From Capra hircus (lineage: Eukaryota > Chordata > Mammalia > Artiodactyla > Bovidae), in contig NC_030826.1 of NCBI RefSeq assembly GCF_001704415.2, positions 29,507,324-29,571,323 of the forward strand: 64,000 nt of DNA. The letters are read 5' to 3'. This document shows, one piece after another, positions 30,018 through 41,621 of this stretch. The notes under the pieces are model-generated. The model saw only the letters and a program-made list of their open reading frames with translations, was not told the DNA's origin and did not search any database. A program made the position numbers and the translations under genes. Position 1 is the first letter of the stretch, and each line of letters opens with the position of its first letter.

Positions 30018-31094
30018 AGGTTGTTAGAGTCAAGGCCACAAGGACTTGTTGAGCGACACTGTTTCGTCAGGGGACAGACAGTTCCTCTTCTCCTTGATTC
30101 AGTGCTCACCACTGCGTCAGACATGAAGTCCCCCTGATGCCACCCTGCCCACACCCCCTCATAGCTGTCTGCTCTTGGATTCACTCTGATGAGCTCGTCG
30201 AAGTCCTGGGTCCTTGAGGCCAGTGGTGCTGTGGACACTAATCCAAGGGTTCACAATGGGTAGAAAATTACCCACAGGCCCATGCTATTAGCCTCTCATA
30301 GTAGTTTACCAATCAGGAAATTTCATGTAAATTTTCAGACTTCTGCCTTTTTTTCTTTTTGAAAATCAGGAGACCCGGCCACAAGGGCTTTGGGATCCGA
30401 CATGGCAACCGTTGGCTGGAGTGGAGTCACGGCGCCCCCTACAGGCAGAGCGCAGGCTCTCCGGGTCACGGAGCACCCCTCCACGTGAGGTCCTTGGGGC
30501 TCAAACATTTCTACTATGGGTCTGCTTCTCCTATGGGCCCTGGCATTCGTAACCTCAGCTGCCCAACCTGGGTACAGGGACGGCTGAGGGCATGGGCAGA
30601 GGATAAAGTAATCTGTGAATGATTAATGAGTGTGTGGAATGTTGACGCAAGGCCAGTGAACAGCACCCGACTCTTCCTGGCTATTTGTGAGAGTAAACAA
30701 CTTACATAATCTCTCTCTCTTAAAAAAAGGAGAAACCGCGAAGACCTAACTAATTGACATTTTCTGGTCTTCCTGGAAATTTAAAAACTGCAATCAGAAG
30801 CATGGGAAACTATGGCTTCAATCTTTACCTTGTGCTTTTGGATACTGTGGTTAGCAATGTAGAAAAATGCCAGATTCTTTCCCAAGATGGTGGAGAATTT
30901 CACAGCTCCCTTGTTCTTTCATGCTGTTGCAACACCAATTATCACCTGCCGGACTCTTCATGGAGCCTCTGTGTGTGTGTGTGTTGTCACTCAGAGCTTT
31001 CTCGAAAAAGTAGTGGAATTTTGCATTTTTTATGACAGCAGTGTAAAAAATTGAACAGTCTTATAACAGGCTTTTTTTTTTTTTTTAATCTCCC
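30018..31094. other. Unassigned unique sequence
   Basis: About 1 kb without a recognised repeat, apart from T-tracts near 30347 and 31073. Contains the CTCF-like motif at 30431. Confidence 0.45.
30431..30446 (-). promoter_or_regulatory. CTCF-like motif, minus orientation
   Basis: Plus-strand ggcgccccctacaggc reads GCCTGTAGGGGGCGCC on the minus strand, a strong CTCF core with one mismatch. Its orientation opposes the motifs at 19297 and 22779. Confidence 0.55.
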
Positions 31095-31228
31095 AAGAAC
31101 AGTTCAGCCCCTGGCCAGCTGGGCTCTTCAGCAAGTTATTTAACCTCCCTGCACCTGTTTTCAACCATGTACATCTGAGAGGAAAGGTTTTATCTCGAAA
31201 TGGTTGTCTGAGGGTTAAATCTGACATT
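31095..31228 (+). mobile_element. MIR SINE, left part
   Basis: 'agcaagttatttaacctccc' is MIR core. Split by a Bov-tA. Confidence 0.7.
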
Positions 31229-31451
31229 CTAGCGCTTCCCTGTTGGCTCAGCAGTAAAGAATCTGCCAGCAGTGCAGGAGACGCAGGAGACACAGGTTCA
31301 ATCCCTGGTTCGGCAAGATCCCCTAGAGAAGGAAACGGCAACCCACTCCAATATTCTTGCCTGGGAAATCCCACGGACAGAGGAGCCTGGGGGGCCACAG
31401 TCCATGGGGATGGGATGCAGGACACGACTTAGCGACTAAGCCACCACCACC
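31229..31451 (+). mobile_element. Bov-tA SINE
   Basis: 'cgcttccctgttggctcagc' head to a 'cttagcgactaagccaccac' tail, inserted in MIR. Confidence 0.94.
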
Positions 31452-31510
31452 AGTCTAATGTGGAAGTGCCTGGCCCAGAGCCCCGCACTGAGAAGGCACT
31501 AAGAGAGTCT
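31452..31510 (+). mobile_element. MIR SINE, right part
   Basis: 'gaagtgcctggcccagagcc' continues the MIR 3' end. Confidence 0.55.
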
Positions 31511-31921
31511 TTCTGTTCAGGGCATTTACAGGAAAAGCCCCTGAGCAAAGTAGGAATCCCAGGGAATGCCGACACAAATAAACCCCAGAAGCCCAGACTC
31601 AGAACAGTGGTCTCAGAGATGGGGAGACTGTGGTGCTGCCTGACTAAAGAAGCACAGACCAGAGAGATGGTGGGTGTGCACCTGCAGGTGTACGTTACCA
31701 ACCTGAGAGGTTGCTTTCCTTTAAGACCCAGGTTCATAACATCCCTGCTCAAAGCAGTCATTTTCCCCAGGGGAACAAGGGAAGAAAAATCCTTTGGCCA
31801 CAGCTCTCTGACTCTGACGTCTATCGCCTGGGGCCATTTCCCCAGGGAGATGGGCCAATTGGCTTGGATTTTCTAAAACTGCCCAGACCCCTGCTTCCCC
31901 AGTCGTCATCCACCTTGTCAA
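31511..31921. other. Unassigned sequence
   Basis: A 138-codon plus-strand frame spans 31460-31876 but starts in MIR, and nothing in it was recognised as protein-like. Confidence 0.4.
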
Positions 31922-32400
31922 AGGAATAAATGTTTATGGAGCACCTTCTCATGGCCGTGTGCTGCTTTCTGGGGACACAAGGGTGGTCAAGACATGCCTT
32001 TGCCCTTAAAAACTGACTGTCTAATGGAGATGTGTAGGGAAGCGGTTAAATGCAGCCTGATAAGCAGTACACCTGGGGTTCGCCCCGGAGGCTGTGGGAG
32101 TTCATGGAAAGGCAATGGAATCAGCTTGGGAAAATTCAGGAAGGCTTTCTGAAAGAGGCAAGTTCAAGTTGATATGTGAAGGACACGAAGGGGTACCAGG
32201 TCCATTTGGAAGAGGGAGAAGCTTGTGCAAAGGCCCAGGGTCAAGATAGGGTGGATTTAGAGGCTGGCCTGTGGTCCTTGTGACTCAAGATCTGCTGGGA
32301 AGTCCCAAGGGGCTGGGCAGGGAAGCCAGACCCCACTGTGAAAAGCCTTGTCATGCTGAGGGGTTTGAACTTGATCCTTGGGTAGTTCCAGCCATCCCAA
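31922..32400 (-). mobile_element. L2 LINE 3' region, antisense
   Basis: 'aataaatgtttatggagcac', 'caggaaggctttctgaaaga' and 'gcttgtgcaaaggcccaggg' follow reverse L2 in order. Confidence 0.8.
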
Positions 32401-32606
32401 CCTTTGGGGACCCAGTCTACATCTCTGAGATGGCTTCACTTACCCAGAAGTGGCATCTACATGGCTCCTTTTTTGCAAGGCACAGTCACACTATCTGTCA
32501 CCTGGTCAGGAAAGGCTGCACCCCGATACAGAAAGAAGATGACCTGAGCACACACGATTCACACTTTTAGGGGCAAGTCCCATTCACACATGTTCTGTGG
32601 TCAGAG

Positions 32607-32818
32607 TGTGTTCAGTCTCTCAGTCGTATCTAACTCGTTGCGAACCCGTGGACTGTAGCCCATCAGGCTCCTCTGTCCATGGGATTTCCCAGGCAAGAAC
32701 ACTGGAGTGGGTTGCTATTTCCTCCTCCAGGGGATCTTCCTGACCCAGGGATCCAACCTGCATCTCTTGCTTCTCCTGTACTGGCAGGCAGATTCTTTAC
32801 CACTAGCGCCACCTGGGA
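32607..32818 (-). mobile_element. Bov-tA SINE
   Basis: Antisense full-length copy. Its head includes 'accactagcgccacctggg', the CTCF-resembling part of the family. Confidence 0.95.
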
Positions 32819-33020
32819 GGATGGTGCTCAGGACAGTGCACCCCAAATTTTGGTTTGGATAAACTAGACTTAATATCTACAGCATTAAACATTTATATAA
32901 AATGTATATGCAGCCTGCTTCTCTTGTTGTTATCACTGACCTATCTATTCTCACATCTTTGAGCTCTCAGGAGTTTAAAACATTAGAAGTGTTCCTCTCA
33001 TAGACTTCCAACTCAAGGTT

Positions 33021-33130
33021 AGAGTGGGTAGCACTTCCCTTCTCCAGGGGATCTTCCCAACCCAGGAATCAAACCCAGGTCTCCCACATTGCAGGTGGAT
33101 TCTTTACCGTCTGAGCCACCAAGGAAGCCC
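33021..33130 (-). mobile_element. Bov-tA half-unit, copy 1
   Basis: Antisense tRNA-head half only, from 'agtgggtagcacttccc' to 'gagccaccaaggaagccc'. The Bov-A 3' half is missing. Confidence 0.88.
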
Positions 33131-33249
33131 AAGAATACTGGAGTGGGTAGCCATTCCCTTCTCCAGGGGATCCTCCAGACTCAGGACTGAACCGGGGTCT
33201 CCTGCATTGCAGGCAGATTCTTTACCCGATGAGCTACCAGGGAAACCCA
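33131..33249 (-). mobile_element. Bov-tA half-unit, copy 2
   Basis: Immediately follows copy 1 with the same content and nearly the same break point ('gagtgggtagccattccc'). A tandem duplication of a 3'-truncated SINE is likely. Confidence 0.88.
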
Positions 33250-33924
33250 AATAAAGGTCAAGGCCTTTATTTTTCCATAACTGGATTGTGTTTCTATCTG
33301 CAGCTTCATGTCGCTGTTGTAGAAACTCGACTGTGGTCATTGCAGGACAGCAGTTCCCCACTTTCCTCTTTCCTCCATGATTGCACCTAATTTTCAGGAG
33401 ATCTGAGGGCTGTCCAGACACTGGGAGTGGCGTCTGGTTCAGACCATCCTGTCTTCTTCTGCGTCTCCACCATAGCTTTGCTCTCATTGGCCCTGACTGT
33501 CCCTGCCCGTCCTTGCTGGCTTCCTTTGGGATATCTGAGTCATCTTTGTGGTTGGCCCATGAACTTGACTCTGCGTCTCCACGAGCTGACTAGGAGACAC
33601 TAGGGCCCCTCAGCCCTAAAGAATGAATGTGAAGCTTTCAGTCTCTCCCCTTACCCTGCGGGACCTGAAGGTCAAGCCCATTTCTCTAGACCCTGGAGTC
33701 AGTTCTCTATCACTGCGGCCCCATGGAAGGATGCAGGTGGAGAATCCCAAGACCCTGTTCACTTTCCTAGGCCTCGCTCAGCAGGTAAGCTGTGGTTCCT
33801 TCTGCTTTTGGTCTTATGGTTCTCCTCCATCCCTACAGACTTGACCTCAAAGGGGCCAGACAGGAGCTCCACCTCAGGGCCACTCTTAATTTCCCCCTTT
33901 TCCCACCTAAGGGAATTTAAAAAA
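33250..33924. other. Unassigned unique sequence
   Basis: No repeat family or exon recognised. Confidence 0.45.
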
Positions 33925-34004
33925 TATCTATCTATTCATTTTAGTTATTTATTTGACTGTGCTGGGTCTCAGTTGCAGCACACGGGATCTTCAGTCTTCA
34001 CTGG
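33925..34004 (-). mobile_element. CHR-2 type SINE, left part
   Basis: 'gctgggtctcagttgcagca' is the reversed 3' part of the cetartiodactyl SINE; interrupted by a Bov-tA. Confidence 0.8.
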
Positions 34005-34009
34005 AGCAT

Positions 34010-34216
34010 CAATTTTCAGTGCTTAGTCGTGTCTGGCTCTTTGAGGCTCCATGGACTATAGCCCGCAAGGCGTCTTTGTCCATGGAAGTGTCCAGGTAAG
34101 AACACTGGAGTGGGTTGCTGTTTCCTCCTCCAGGGGATCTTCCTGAGACAGGGATCAAACCCACGTCTTCTGCGTTGCAGACAGATTCTTTACCACTAAG
34201 CCTCCGAGGAAGCCCC
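34010..34216 (-). mobile_element. Bov-tA SINE nested in CHR-2 SINE
   Basis: Antisense Bov-A plus tRNA head between the two halves of an older SINE. Flanks tcactggag/tcattgcag may be the target duplication. Confidence 0.93.
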
Positions 34217-34340
34217 TCATTGCAGAATGTAGGATATTTAGCTGTGGCATGTGGGATCTAGATTGCTGACCAGGGCTTGAACCCAGGCTCCATGCACTGA
34301 GATCAGATTCTTAGCCACTGGACCACCAGCGGGGTCCCAC
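34217..34340 (-). mobile_element. CHR-2 type SINE, right part
   Basis: 'gctgaccagggcttgaaccc' and 'cttagccactggaccaccag' are the tRNA head of the interrupted element. Confidence 0.85.
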
Positions 34341-34811
34341 TCTAGGGGATTTTAATATAATATGAATGGTAGTAAAACTGGCTCTAACCAATCCTGAATC
34401 CTTTTTGCCTCCTTATTTTGGAAATAACTTTTCTGTGCTGGGTCTCTTTGGGCTCTGCTTTGGAACTCTGATATCCCTTTTCATTAGGCTTTTGCTTCTG
34501 CCTGGGGTTCAAACATTCATTTCAAAACATGGAAGCTGAGCATGGATTTTTCTTCCCCCCTTCTTTACCATTGTGACAACCTTCCTCAAAGACATTTGGA
34601 ACAGGACAGTCTTACTGTTGGTGAGTGGAAGGTAGAGAGAAAGGGGGTGACCAGCTAAACTCAGGGATTACCCCAATAGTAGAGCATCCTCCTACAAAAG
34701 GGTTACCCATTGTGTGCCATAAACAGGGAGCTCTGATCTGATCTGAGATCTGAAAGTGGACTATGGCAGGAAGAGGAAGAGCTGAGCGCCGTCCATGCTC
34801 TCCATCTGCTT
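34341..34811. other. Unassigned sequence
   Basis: No element recognised. Confidence 0.4.
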
Positions 34812-35012
34812 TTTTCCCTACACAAACCACTATACATAAAATAGATAAGCAACAAAGATGTACTGCGTAGCCCAGGGGATCACATCCAATATCTTGTAAT
34901 AAACTATAATGGAGTAAAATCTGCCCCCAAACCCCCCTGAATCACCATGCTATACATCTGAAACTTACACGATATTGAAAATCAACTGTGCTTCAATAAA
35001 GAAGAATCAAAT
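34812..35012 (+). mobile_element. L1 3' end, sense
   Basis: 'aaaccactatacataaaata', 'ctataatggagtaaaatctg' and 'atcaactgtgcttcaataaa' are the artiodactyl L1 3' UTR, ending in its AATAAA region. Confidence 0.85.
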
Positions 35013-35420
35013 TTCACATAAATGAAAACAAAAGGCATATCAGAATGCGAGTGAATGACAGAAACTGCTATGTTAACGAAAACATCCACTCAGACTTCTA
35101 TTTCTACCTCTGTCTGTGTCTCTACTTCCATCTCTATTCAACTCTTTATAAACCTGTGCACCCAGGAGAAGGTGACAGTTGCTGCTTACTGTGCCTTCTA
35201 GACACAGGAGGAAGGCCACCCCAGAGGTGTCCGGTGAACCCGCTGCAAGGTTAGACGAAAGCATAGCAGCTGCTTCCTGGTTGCCCCTCAGCCTGGTGCT
35301 TGGATTCTGGGAGAGTTCTGTGCTTAGGGCTCTCAGGAACAGGATCCCAGCACCCAGTGCAGAGAGGGAAATCTCCTGGTCCTCATTGCAGTGTGTTTGC
35401 AGATGCCTACTGGGTATCAG
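35013..35420. other. Unassigned sequence
   Basis: No element recognised. Confidence 0.4.
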
Positions 35421-35636
35421 GGGGCCTTCCAGGTGGCTCAGTGGTAAAGAATCCACCTGCCAATGCAGGAGACACAGGTTTGATCCTTGGGTCAGGAAGA
35501 TCCCTTGTAGAAGAAAATGGCAAGCCATTCCAGCATTCTTGCCTTGGGAATCTCCTGGACAGAGGAGTCTGGTGGGCTACTGTCTATGGGGTCACAAAGA
35601 GTCGAACACAACTCAGCAATTAAACAACAACAACAA
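35421..35636 (+). mobile_element. Bov-tA SINE
   Basis: Full-length copy ending in a CAA-rich tail. Flanked by tgggtatcag (35411-35420) and tggatatcag (35637-35646), 9/10 matching. Confidence 0.95.
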
Positions 35637-35646
35637 TGGATATCAG

Positions 35647-36120
35647 AGACTGTTTTTCACTCTTTTTCTAAGGTTGGACATTAGTGCTGTCTGTTTGCTT
35701 GCTTCTTTTTAATGTCACCTGGGAGAGTTCAGCTGTGAACAGAGAGCATTAGATGATCTAAAGTAGAAAAGTCCTTGAACCAGCCTCAGAGTTTCAGCTC
35801 ATCATGAACTCCAAGCTCAAAGGATGACATTCTAGCTTTCAATGAAGAGATTACCTTCAAGTGACTGGGACACCCTTGATCCCTGGAAGTTTCTGTGCTG
35901 TTCAGGGCCAGAATGGGTGTCTTGCATCACCAATCAGGTTTATTGGTCTCTGGGGCTTGTGTGCTGCAAAGGGTTGATCCAGAGTTCTTGCTTGGGTGGC
36001 TTAAGTCCTGCACATTCCAGGGGAAGGACCGGCCCTTAACCAGACAGACCGTCTACGTCCTTAAACTGTTCTGGTTGTACGAGTGCTTTTGTATGCCTGG
36101 AGCCATCGGCCACTCCAGAT
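35647..36120. other. Unassigned sequence
   Basis: No element recognised. Confidence 0.4.
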
Positions 36121-36133
36121 AGTTTATGGCTGT

Positions 36134-36357
36134 GCATGTGTGAATGCCAAGTCACTTCAGTTGTTTCTGACTCTTTGCGACCCCATGGACTATAACCCAC
36201 CAGGCTCCTCTGTCCATGGATTCTCCAGGCAAGAGTACTGGAGTGGGCTGCCATGCCCTCCTCCAGGGGATCTTCCCAACCCAGGGATCGAACCTGCGTC
36301 TCCTGTGGCTCCTGCATTGCAGGTGGATTCTTTACTGCTGAGCCATAGGGGAAGCCC
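36134..36357 (-). mobile_element. Bov-tA SINE
   Basis: Antisense full-length copy flanked by agtttatggctgt (36121-36133) and agttcatggctgt (36358-36370), 12/13 matching. Confidence 0.96.
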
Positions 36358-36370
36358 AGTTCATGGCTGT

Positions 36371-37127
36371 CACGTGACTTACAATGACTGTGTGCCTTTA
36401 TTTGCCTGGGGCTCTGAGCCATGCTGTATCAATTTGACCTCTAGAAGTGCTGGAGACAGGTAGCTAAAGTCAATCATGCAGGAATTTCATTGCCTTTGTG
36501 GTGGACCCCCTAAAAAGTCTTGGACAGGAAAGCTCAGGAAAGCTTCCCTGGCTGGCAGTACTTCTTTTGAGCTATCATATGTCATTACTGGGAGGAATAC
36601 GTCCTGTCTGTGCTACTCTGCAGAGAGAGGACAGCTGGAAGGCCACATCTGGCTTCTCCTGGACTCTGCCCTATGGACCCGTTGCCTTTGCACATCTGAG
36701 GCTGTATCCTTTCACTGTCACACACCATAACCATGAGTGTAAGAGATTTTCTGAGTTCTCTGAGTCCTCCTGGTGAAATCGCTGAGGGTCAGGATGGCCG
36801 TGGAGACCCCCTGACCCAACTGGGAGACTTTCACAGGGAGAGATGCCAAGTTTCGAGTTTCCAGTCGGCTTCAGGCTGATTCTTCCTCACATGAACCCTT
36901 CTGGGCAGTCAAATTTTCCTGTGACTCCAAGGTCCCTGACCTGGCCCTCTGACATAACTTCCACATCCTAGTGTGCCGTTCAGCTTCACAGCTGCAGATT
37001 GCTCCAATGTGCTCAGCTTCAGTGACTCAACCTCCATTCACTACCGCAATCCACACCCACTGCCGCCTCCTATGCCTTGTTCATCCCTTGGGATGCCTCA
37101 GACTACGAAACCACATGCTCAGAAATC
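36371..37127. other. Unassigned unique sequence
   Basis: Several frames of 80-90 codons overlap here; none is recognisable as protein. Confidence 0.4.
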
Positions 37128-37325
37128 TCACTGGCTGTGTGTTTAAGAGCATGAGCTTTGGCATGAGTGAAGTCCAGAGTGACTTAGCTTCCTTGAGCTG
37201 CAGTTACTCTTCTGTAAACTGAGAGAGGACTTGATGAAACCGCACATGTAAAGCGCTTTGTGAGTGCCCACTGTGTACATGCCAGGGATTAGAATCAGAG
37301 CTGCTGTTATCAAGTTTTGGATGGT
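37128..37325 (+). mobile_element. MIR SINE
   Basis: 'tgtgtgtttaagagcatgag', 'cttctgtaaactgagagagg' and 'acatgtaaagcgctttgtga' appear in MIR order. Confidence 0.82.
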
Positions 37326-37800
37326 TAATCTATGTGCCAAATTGCCTGGACCGTGGGATGCCCAGATATCTGGTTAAACGTCATTTCTGCCTGGGGGAGT
37401 GTTTTCAGAAGAGATCAGCATTTGTATCTGTGGACTTGGTAAAGCAGATGGCCTTCCTCAGTATGGGTGGGCATCATCCAGTGCCCGTGGGTGTTGATTC
37501 ATTGGCCTGATTAGAACAAAAAGGCAGAGGAAGGTGGCCTTTTTTCTGTCTGCCTGACTGCTTAAACTGAGACATTGGTCTTCTCTTGGACGTGTGGACT
37601 TGTTTTTACAAGCCTGGCTCTCCTGGTTCTCAGGGTTTTGGACTTGGAATGGAACCACAGCACTATTTCACGGGTCTGCAGCTTGAGGACAGCAGGTCCT
37701 GGAGCTCCTTAGCTTCCATAATCTTGGAATTGTGAGTCAATTCCTTGTAATGAGACTTACAAGGAATTGGTTCTCTTTCTCCAGAGGACATTGCCTAACA
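37326..37800 (+). mobile_element. Old mammalian repeat, family uncertain
   Basis: 'agtatgggtgggcatcatcc', 'gcctgattagaacaaaaagg' and 'ccagaggacattgcctaaca' match a common old mammalian LTR-like repeat whose name I cannot fix. Contains the palindrome at 37738-37769. Confidence 0.5.
37738..37769. repeat. Perfect 13-bp inverted repeat
   Basis: CAATTCCTTGTAA, six-base spacer TGAGAC, TTACAAGGAATTG. The two arms are fully complementary. Confidence 0.95.
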
Positions 37801-38292
37801 CAAAGCCTCGTGGCTGACTACACACTAGATACCTTTGACGCCTGATTTTGCAGGTGGTCAGACCTCACTTGGCCTTGCCCATCTCCCCTTCTTTGGCTGG
37901 GTTTCATCACCCACCCCTTCAAGGACCCTCTCATCAAGTCCTCCTCACCCTCATTTCCTGTCCCCAGTGCTGTGTCGGCCCGATCATTTGTTCTTCTGTC
38001 TCCTCGGCCCAGTGCTGCAGGACGATACTTGGGGAAAATTGCATCACCATGGCAGATCGTTCCATTACACTTTTATGAACCATTCAGCCTCTGCGGGGCA
38101 GCCACTGCCATTCAGTCATCTTTTAAATCTCTGGTCGACCTCTCACTTTCCTTCAGCGGCTGCCCCGACCTCCATTCACTCCACCCAACCCACCATCATT
38201 ACCTTCCCCACTCAGGGGCAGCTGGGGCTCTACAGAGATAATGGAGGCCCTCAGACATGACCTATCTCATGGACGCCCCCTTGGTCTTCTAA
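37801..38292. other. Unassigned pyrimidine-rich sequence
   Basis: Overlapping frames of 76-141 codons exist in all three plus-strand phases, as expected for C/T-rich sequence with few stops. None is recognised. Confidence 0.4.
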
Positions 38293-38300
38293 ATTCATCT

Positions 38301-38528
38301 ATGCGTGCTTGCTTAAGTCGCTTCAGTCATGTCTGACTTATTGCAACCCCATGGACCTTAGTCCACCAGTCTCCTCTGTCCATGGAATTCTCCAGGCAAG
38401 AATACTGGAGTGGGTTGTCATGCCCTCCTCCAGGGGATCTTCCTGACCCAGGGATCGAACCCACATTTCGTATGTCTCCTGCATTGGCAGGCAGGTTCTT
38501 TACCACTAGTGCCACTCGGAAAGCCCAG
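38301..38528 (-). mobile_element. Bov-tA SINE
   Basis: Antisense full-length copy. attcatct flanks both sides (38293-38300 and 38529-38536). Confidence 0.94.
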
Positions 38529-38536
38529 ATTCATCT

Positions 38537-39094
38537 GTATTTTTTACCTATATTTGTTCTTTCATGGTTCTATTTGAAGGAGTTCTTACTCATCACTAAA
38601 GCTAACCTTTCTAGAAGTAAATGCTGACTGCTTTGCTTCCTATTTTTTTCTCTAGGAAAAATTTCATTCCCTCTCCCATATATTCCATCCCTCTTTCTTT
38701 TGCTCTCAAGCTTTTCTCCGTGGTGTCCAAGTACGTCCGTGTTTCCTCTTCCTCTTCCTTTTCTCTTTTCTTCTGTTTTGCTTTTCTTTCAAGATCTCCC
38801 TATCTTTCCATTGCTTAAGCCGTTCCTACTTGCTCTTGTCAAGTGGTCCTTGGTTTTGCTGCCTCGTGGAATCCTACAGGGGCCACGAGTCCTTCATTTT
38901 TCAATTTCCGTTTCCCAACATCCATCCTGGAACAGTGAAAGATGCCAGTGGGAGGCATATGCAGGATGATGGGTGGAGGATGGTGTGCAGGTGGCCCACA
39001 TTAAAAGGATGAGCAGGAAGCAGGGATATGCTGGGGCTCTGTGGAGGGGGAGCAGGACCTGGAGTTTGTGTCGCATGAAGCAAGTGGCGGCATG
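38537..39094. other. Unassigned, T-rich; possible L2 patch
   Basis: 'cttgctcttgtcaagtggtc' near 38830 resembles L2 ORF2 sense sequence; the rest is unassigned. Confidence 0.35.
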
Positions 39095-39310
39095 TGTGCC
39101 TGTGTGCTCGGCAGCCAAGTCGTGTCCGACTCTTTGCCACCCCATGGACTGCAGCCCACCAGGCTCCTTGGCCCACGGGGTTCTCCAGGCAAGGATACTG
39201 GAGGGGGTTGCTATTTCCTCCTCCAGGGGATCTTCTTGACCCAGGGATTGAACCCGCATCTCCTGCATTGGCAGACAGATTCTTTACTACAGAGCCACCT
39301 GGGAAGCCTG
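39095..39310 (-). mobile_element. Bov-tA SINE
   Basis: 'cagccaagtcgtgtccgact' to 'gagccacctgggaagcc', antisense and near full length. Confidence 0.94.
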
Positions 39311-40077
39311 AGTAAGTAGTGGAGCTGCTCACAAAATCTTCCTTGCTCCTGGTGTCAGGGACAGAATGCTGAGCTGGACAGCGCCTGTGTCTGACATAAT
39401 ATGTTATATATTATGGCTTTATGCTTGTGTGCTGGGAAGGAGCAGAATTGGATTATCTCCCCGCCCCAGGAAATAGCCTTGTAGTGAGCGGTAATAGGAT
39501 CAACGTGCAGGAACTGAAATTCTCCATAGCCTCCTGGGGACAAGAGTGGTGTGAAGAATTCTCTTTCAGGGAGAGGGTGTGTGGCAACCTTGGGGATAAA
39601 GAGAGACCTGTTAAATCAGGTCCTGACTTTGGGAGCTTCTGGGGCAGAAGGCAGTGGCAAAGCCCCGAAGGTTGGACCACTTTCCCACATGCCTCTCTGG
39701 CCAATTATGCTAATGAGACTCTCTCCTGGTGGAAGAGGGACCCAGCGGCCCTTTCTTCAGGGCACAAATCTGCACAAAGCTTCGTTCCTTTTTTCTTCCC
39801 ACTTCTTTTTACTCACCGACCCTTCCATGTCTTGGAGCTTTGGCCCACGTTCAACTTTCAACTTTCAACCATGTAGTGTCATAGATATTCAGCTTTGAGG
39901 ACCTAACACTAGTCATCCCTATTTTATGCATCATATTCCAAAGAACCATGGAATGGAGCAATTTGTCATGTTGCTAAAGTATGAGTCTGTATGACCTGCT
40001 CTGTGGTGGGAGGGCAGGGCTTAGCAAATTAGTGAGTCTGGTCACCTGCCCAACCTATGCATCTCATTATTGCTTTT
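39311..40077. other. Unassigned unique sequence
   Basis: A 151-codon frame (39421-39876) is open but unrecognised and overlaps an opposing frame. A small ttcaactt triplication lies near 39849-39868. Confidence 0.4.
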
Positions 40078-40345
40078 TTAATTCATTCATTCAACAGATA
40101 TTTTTTTAGTGTCTGCTCTATTCCAGCCCTTATACTAGGACACTAGGTTAAGGCATGAAAGTGGGGAATGAAAATGTTCTCGCTCCCATGGACTGCACCT
40201 TTGGGAGGAGAATGAGGGGAAGGAAGAAAAATAAACCGAACAATTAATGTCATGTGGCATTATGTTTTCTGAAGAAAATAAAGCAGGGTGATGTGATGGA
40301 AAGTTAGAGAGAGAGAGGTGAGCATTGGGAGGGAGCCTTGCCTCA
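40078..40345 (-). mobile_element. L2 LINE 3' end, antisense
   Basis: 'aattcattcattcaacagat', 'ctgctctattccagccctta' and 'aataaagcagggtgatgtga' follow reverse L2. Confidence 0.82.
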
Positions 40346-40347
40346 CT

Positions 40348-40750
40348 GCAGCATTATTCACAGCAGCCAAAAACTGGAAGCAACGCATGTGTCCATCAGT
40401 GGCTGGATGGGTTACACAAAATGTAGTTATTATAAAATGGGAAATTACTCAGCCGTAAAAGGGATGGAATTCTGATGCATGGTACGATGTGGGCGAGTCT
40501 CAAAAACATTATGCTAAATGAAATAAGCCAACCCCAAAGGTAAATATTGCCCGATGCCTCATACGAAATACCTAGAAGAGGCGAATTCATAAAGACAGAA
40601 TGTGGATCAGAGGTTACCGGGGGCTGGAGGAAAGGGGAAATGGGAATCATTACTCGGTGGGTACCATGTTTCTGTTTGGGGTGATGAACAAGTTCTGGAA
40701 AGAGACGGCTGTGGGTGTTGCAGAACACTGTGAATGGACTTAATGCCACC
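40348..40750 (+). mobile_element. L1M 3' region, sense
   Basis: 'cagcattattcacagcagcc', 'acattatgctaaatgaaata', 'gaattcataaagacagaatg' and 'gtgaatggacttaatgccac' are in L1M order. Confidence 0.85.
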
Positions 40751-41609
40751 AATATCCCGCCTTGCTTGATCAGCCAAGAGTTGGCTTGAGGGTTGAGCCA
40801 TATTGGCGCTTAGAGATCACCAGCTGTCCTATTTTACTTTGGATTCTTGGGTCATTGCTTTGTTCTAGGTGTAGAAAACTCAGGTTCTCCAGAGATTGTG
40901 CAGGACACCTGCATGTGAGGCAGCCTTGGAGGAAGATGTGTTACAATCAAATACTAAATGCCTGCCTAACTGCATGGCCATATAAAACATAGTATATTCC
41001 ATACAAAATCACCAGACAAAACATATGCCTGGGCTATATTTCACTCAAGAACTAGCAGTTTGTGAACTTTGCTCTTGTCTTCTAATCCTTAATGTTATGG
41101 ATAATCTTATGTGGGTAGCAATTGTATTTTAAGTTATTTCCTCTTTCCCTCTCACATTAGGACTACCTTGGGTGACAAACTTAGGGATTAACTTGAGAAC
41201 ACAGAGGACAGAAGATCAGAAATCAGTTGCATTACCTTAAAGCTGATTGGTTTAGGTGAGAGCAGAAAGCGGTTTTAGGTCTGTGGCTAAAGGGAAATAC
41301 AATCTCATCTCCTGATTTTGCCAAAACTAGGGACACAATCACCCTGCAACTACATGTCCCTACCTGGGAGCTGGACTCTACCACCTGGCAGGTAAGGAGA
41401 TGGGTGCATACGCTTTATAGCTGATGAGTTTGACCAGACAGCAGTTAGGGGCTGAACCAAGCAAGCTCAGTTCTCTCCTTCAAAAGCAAATGTCAGATAA
41501 ATCACTGTTCCTCTTATGGGAAGAAATTAGTAGAAATGGAGGCAGAAGCTAGTGGTGTTATCCTGACAGATGTTCCTCTTCACTGAAGCGTGAGACTAGC
41601 AGGGAGGTT
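40751..41609. other. Unassigned unique sequence
   Basis: No recognised repeat or gene. Confidence 0.4.
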
Positions 41610-41621
41610 GGTTCCCTCAAT

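Noticed and set aside
35179..35712. A 177-codon plus-strand frame
   Set aside because: Much of its C-terminal half is Bov-tA SINE, and the N-terminal part shows no recognisable protein.
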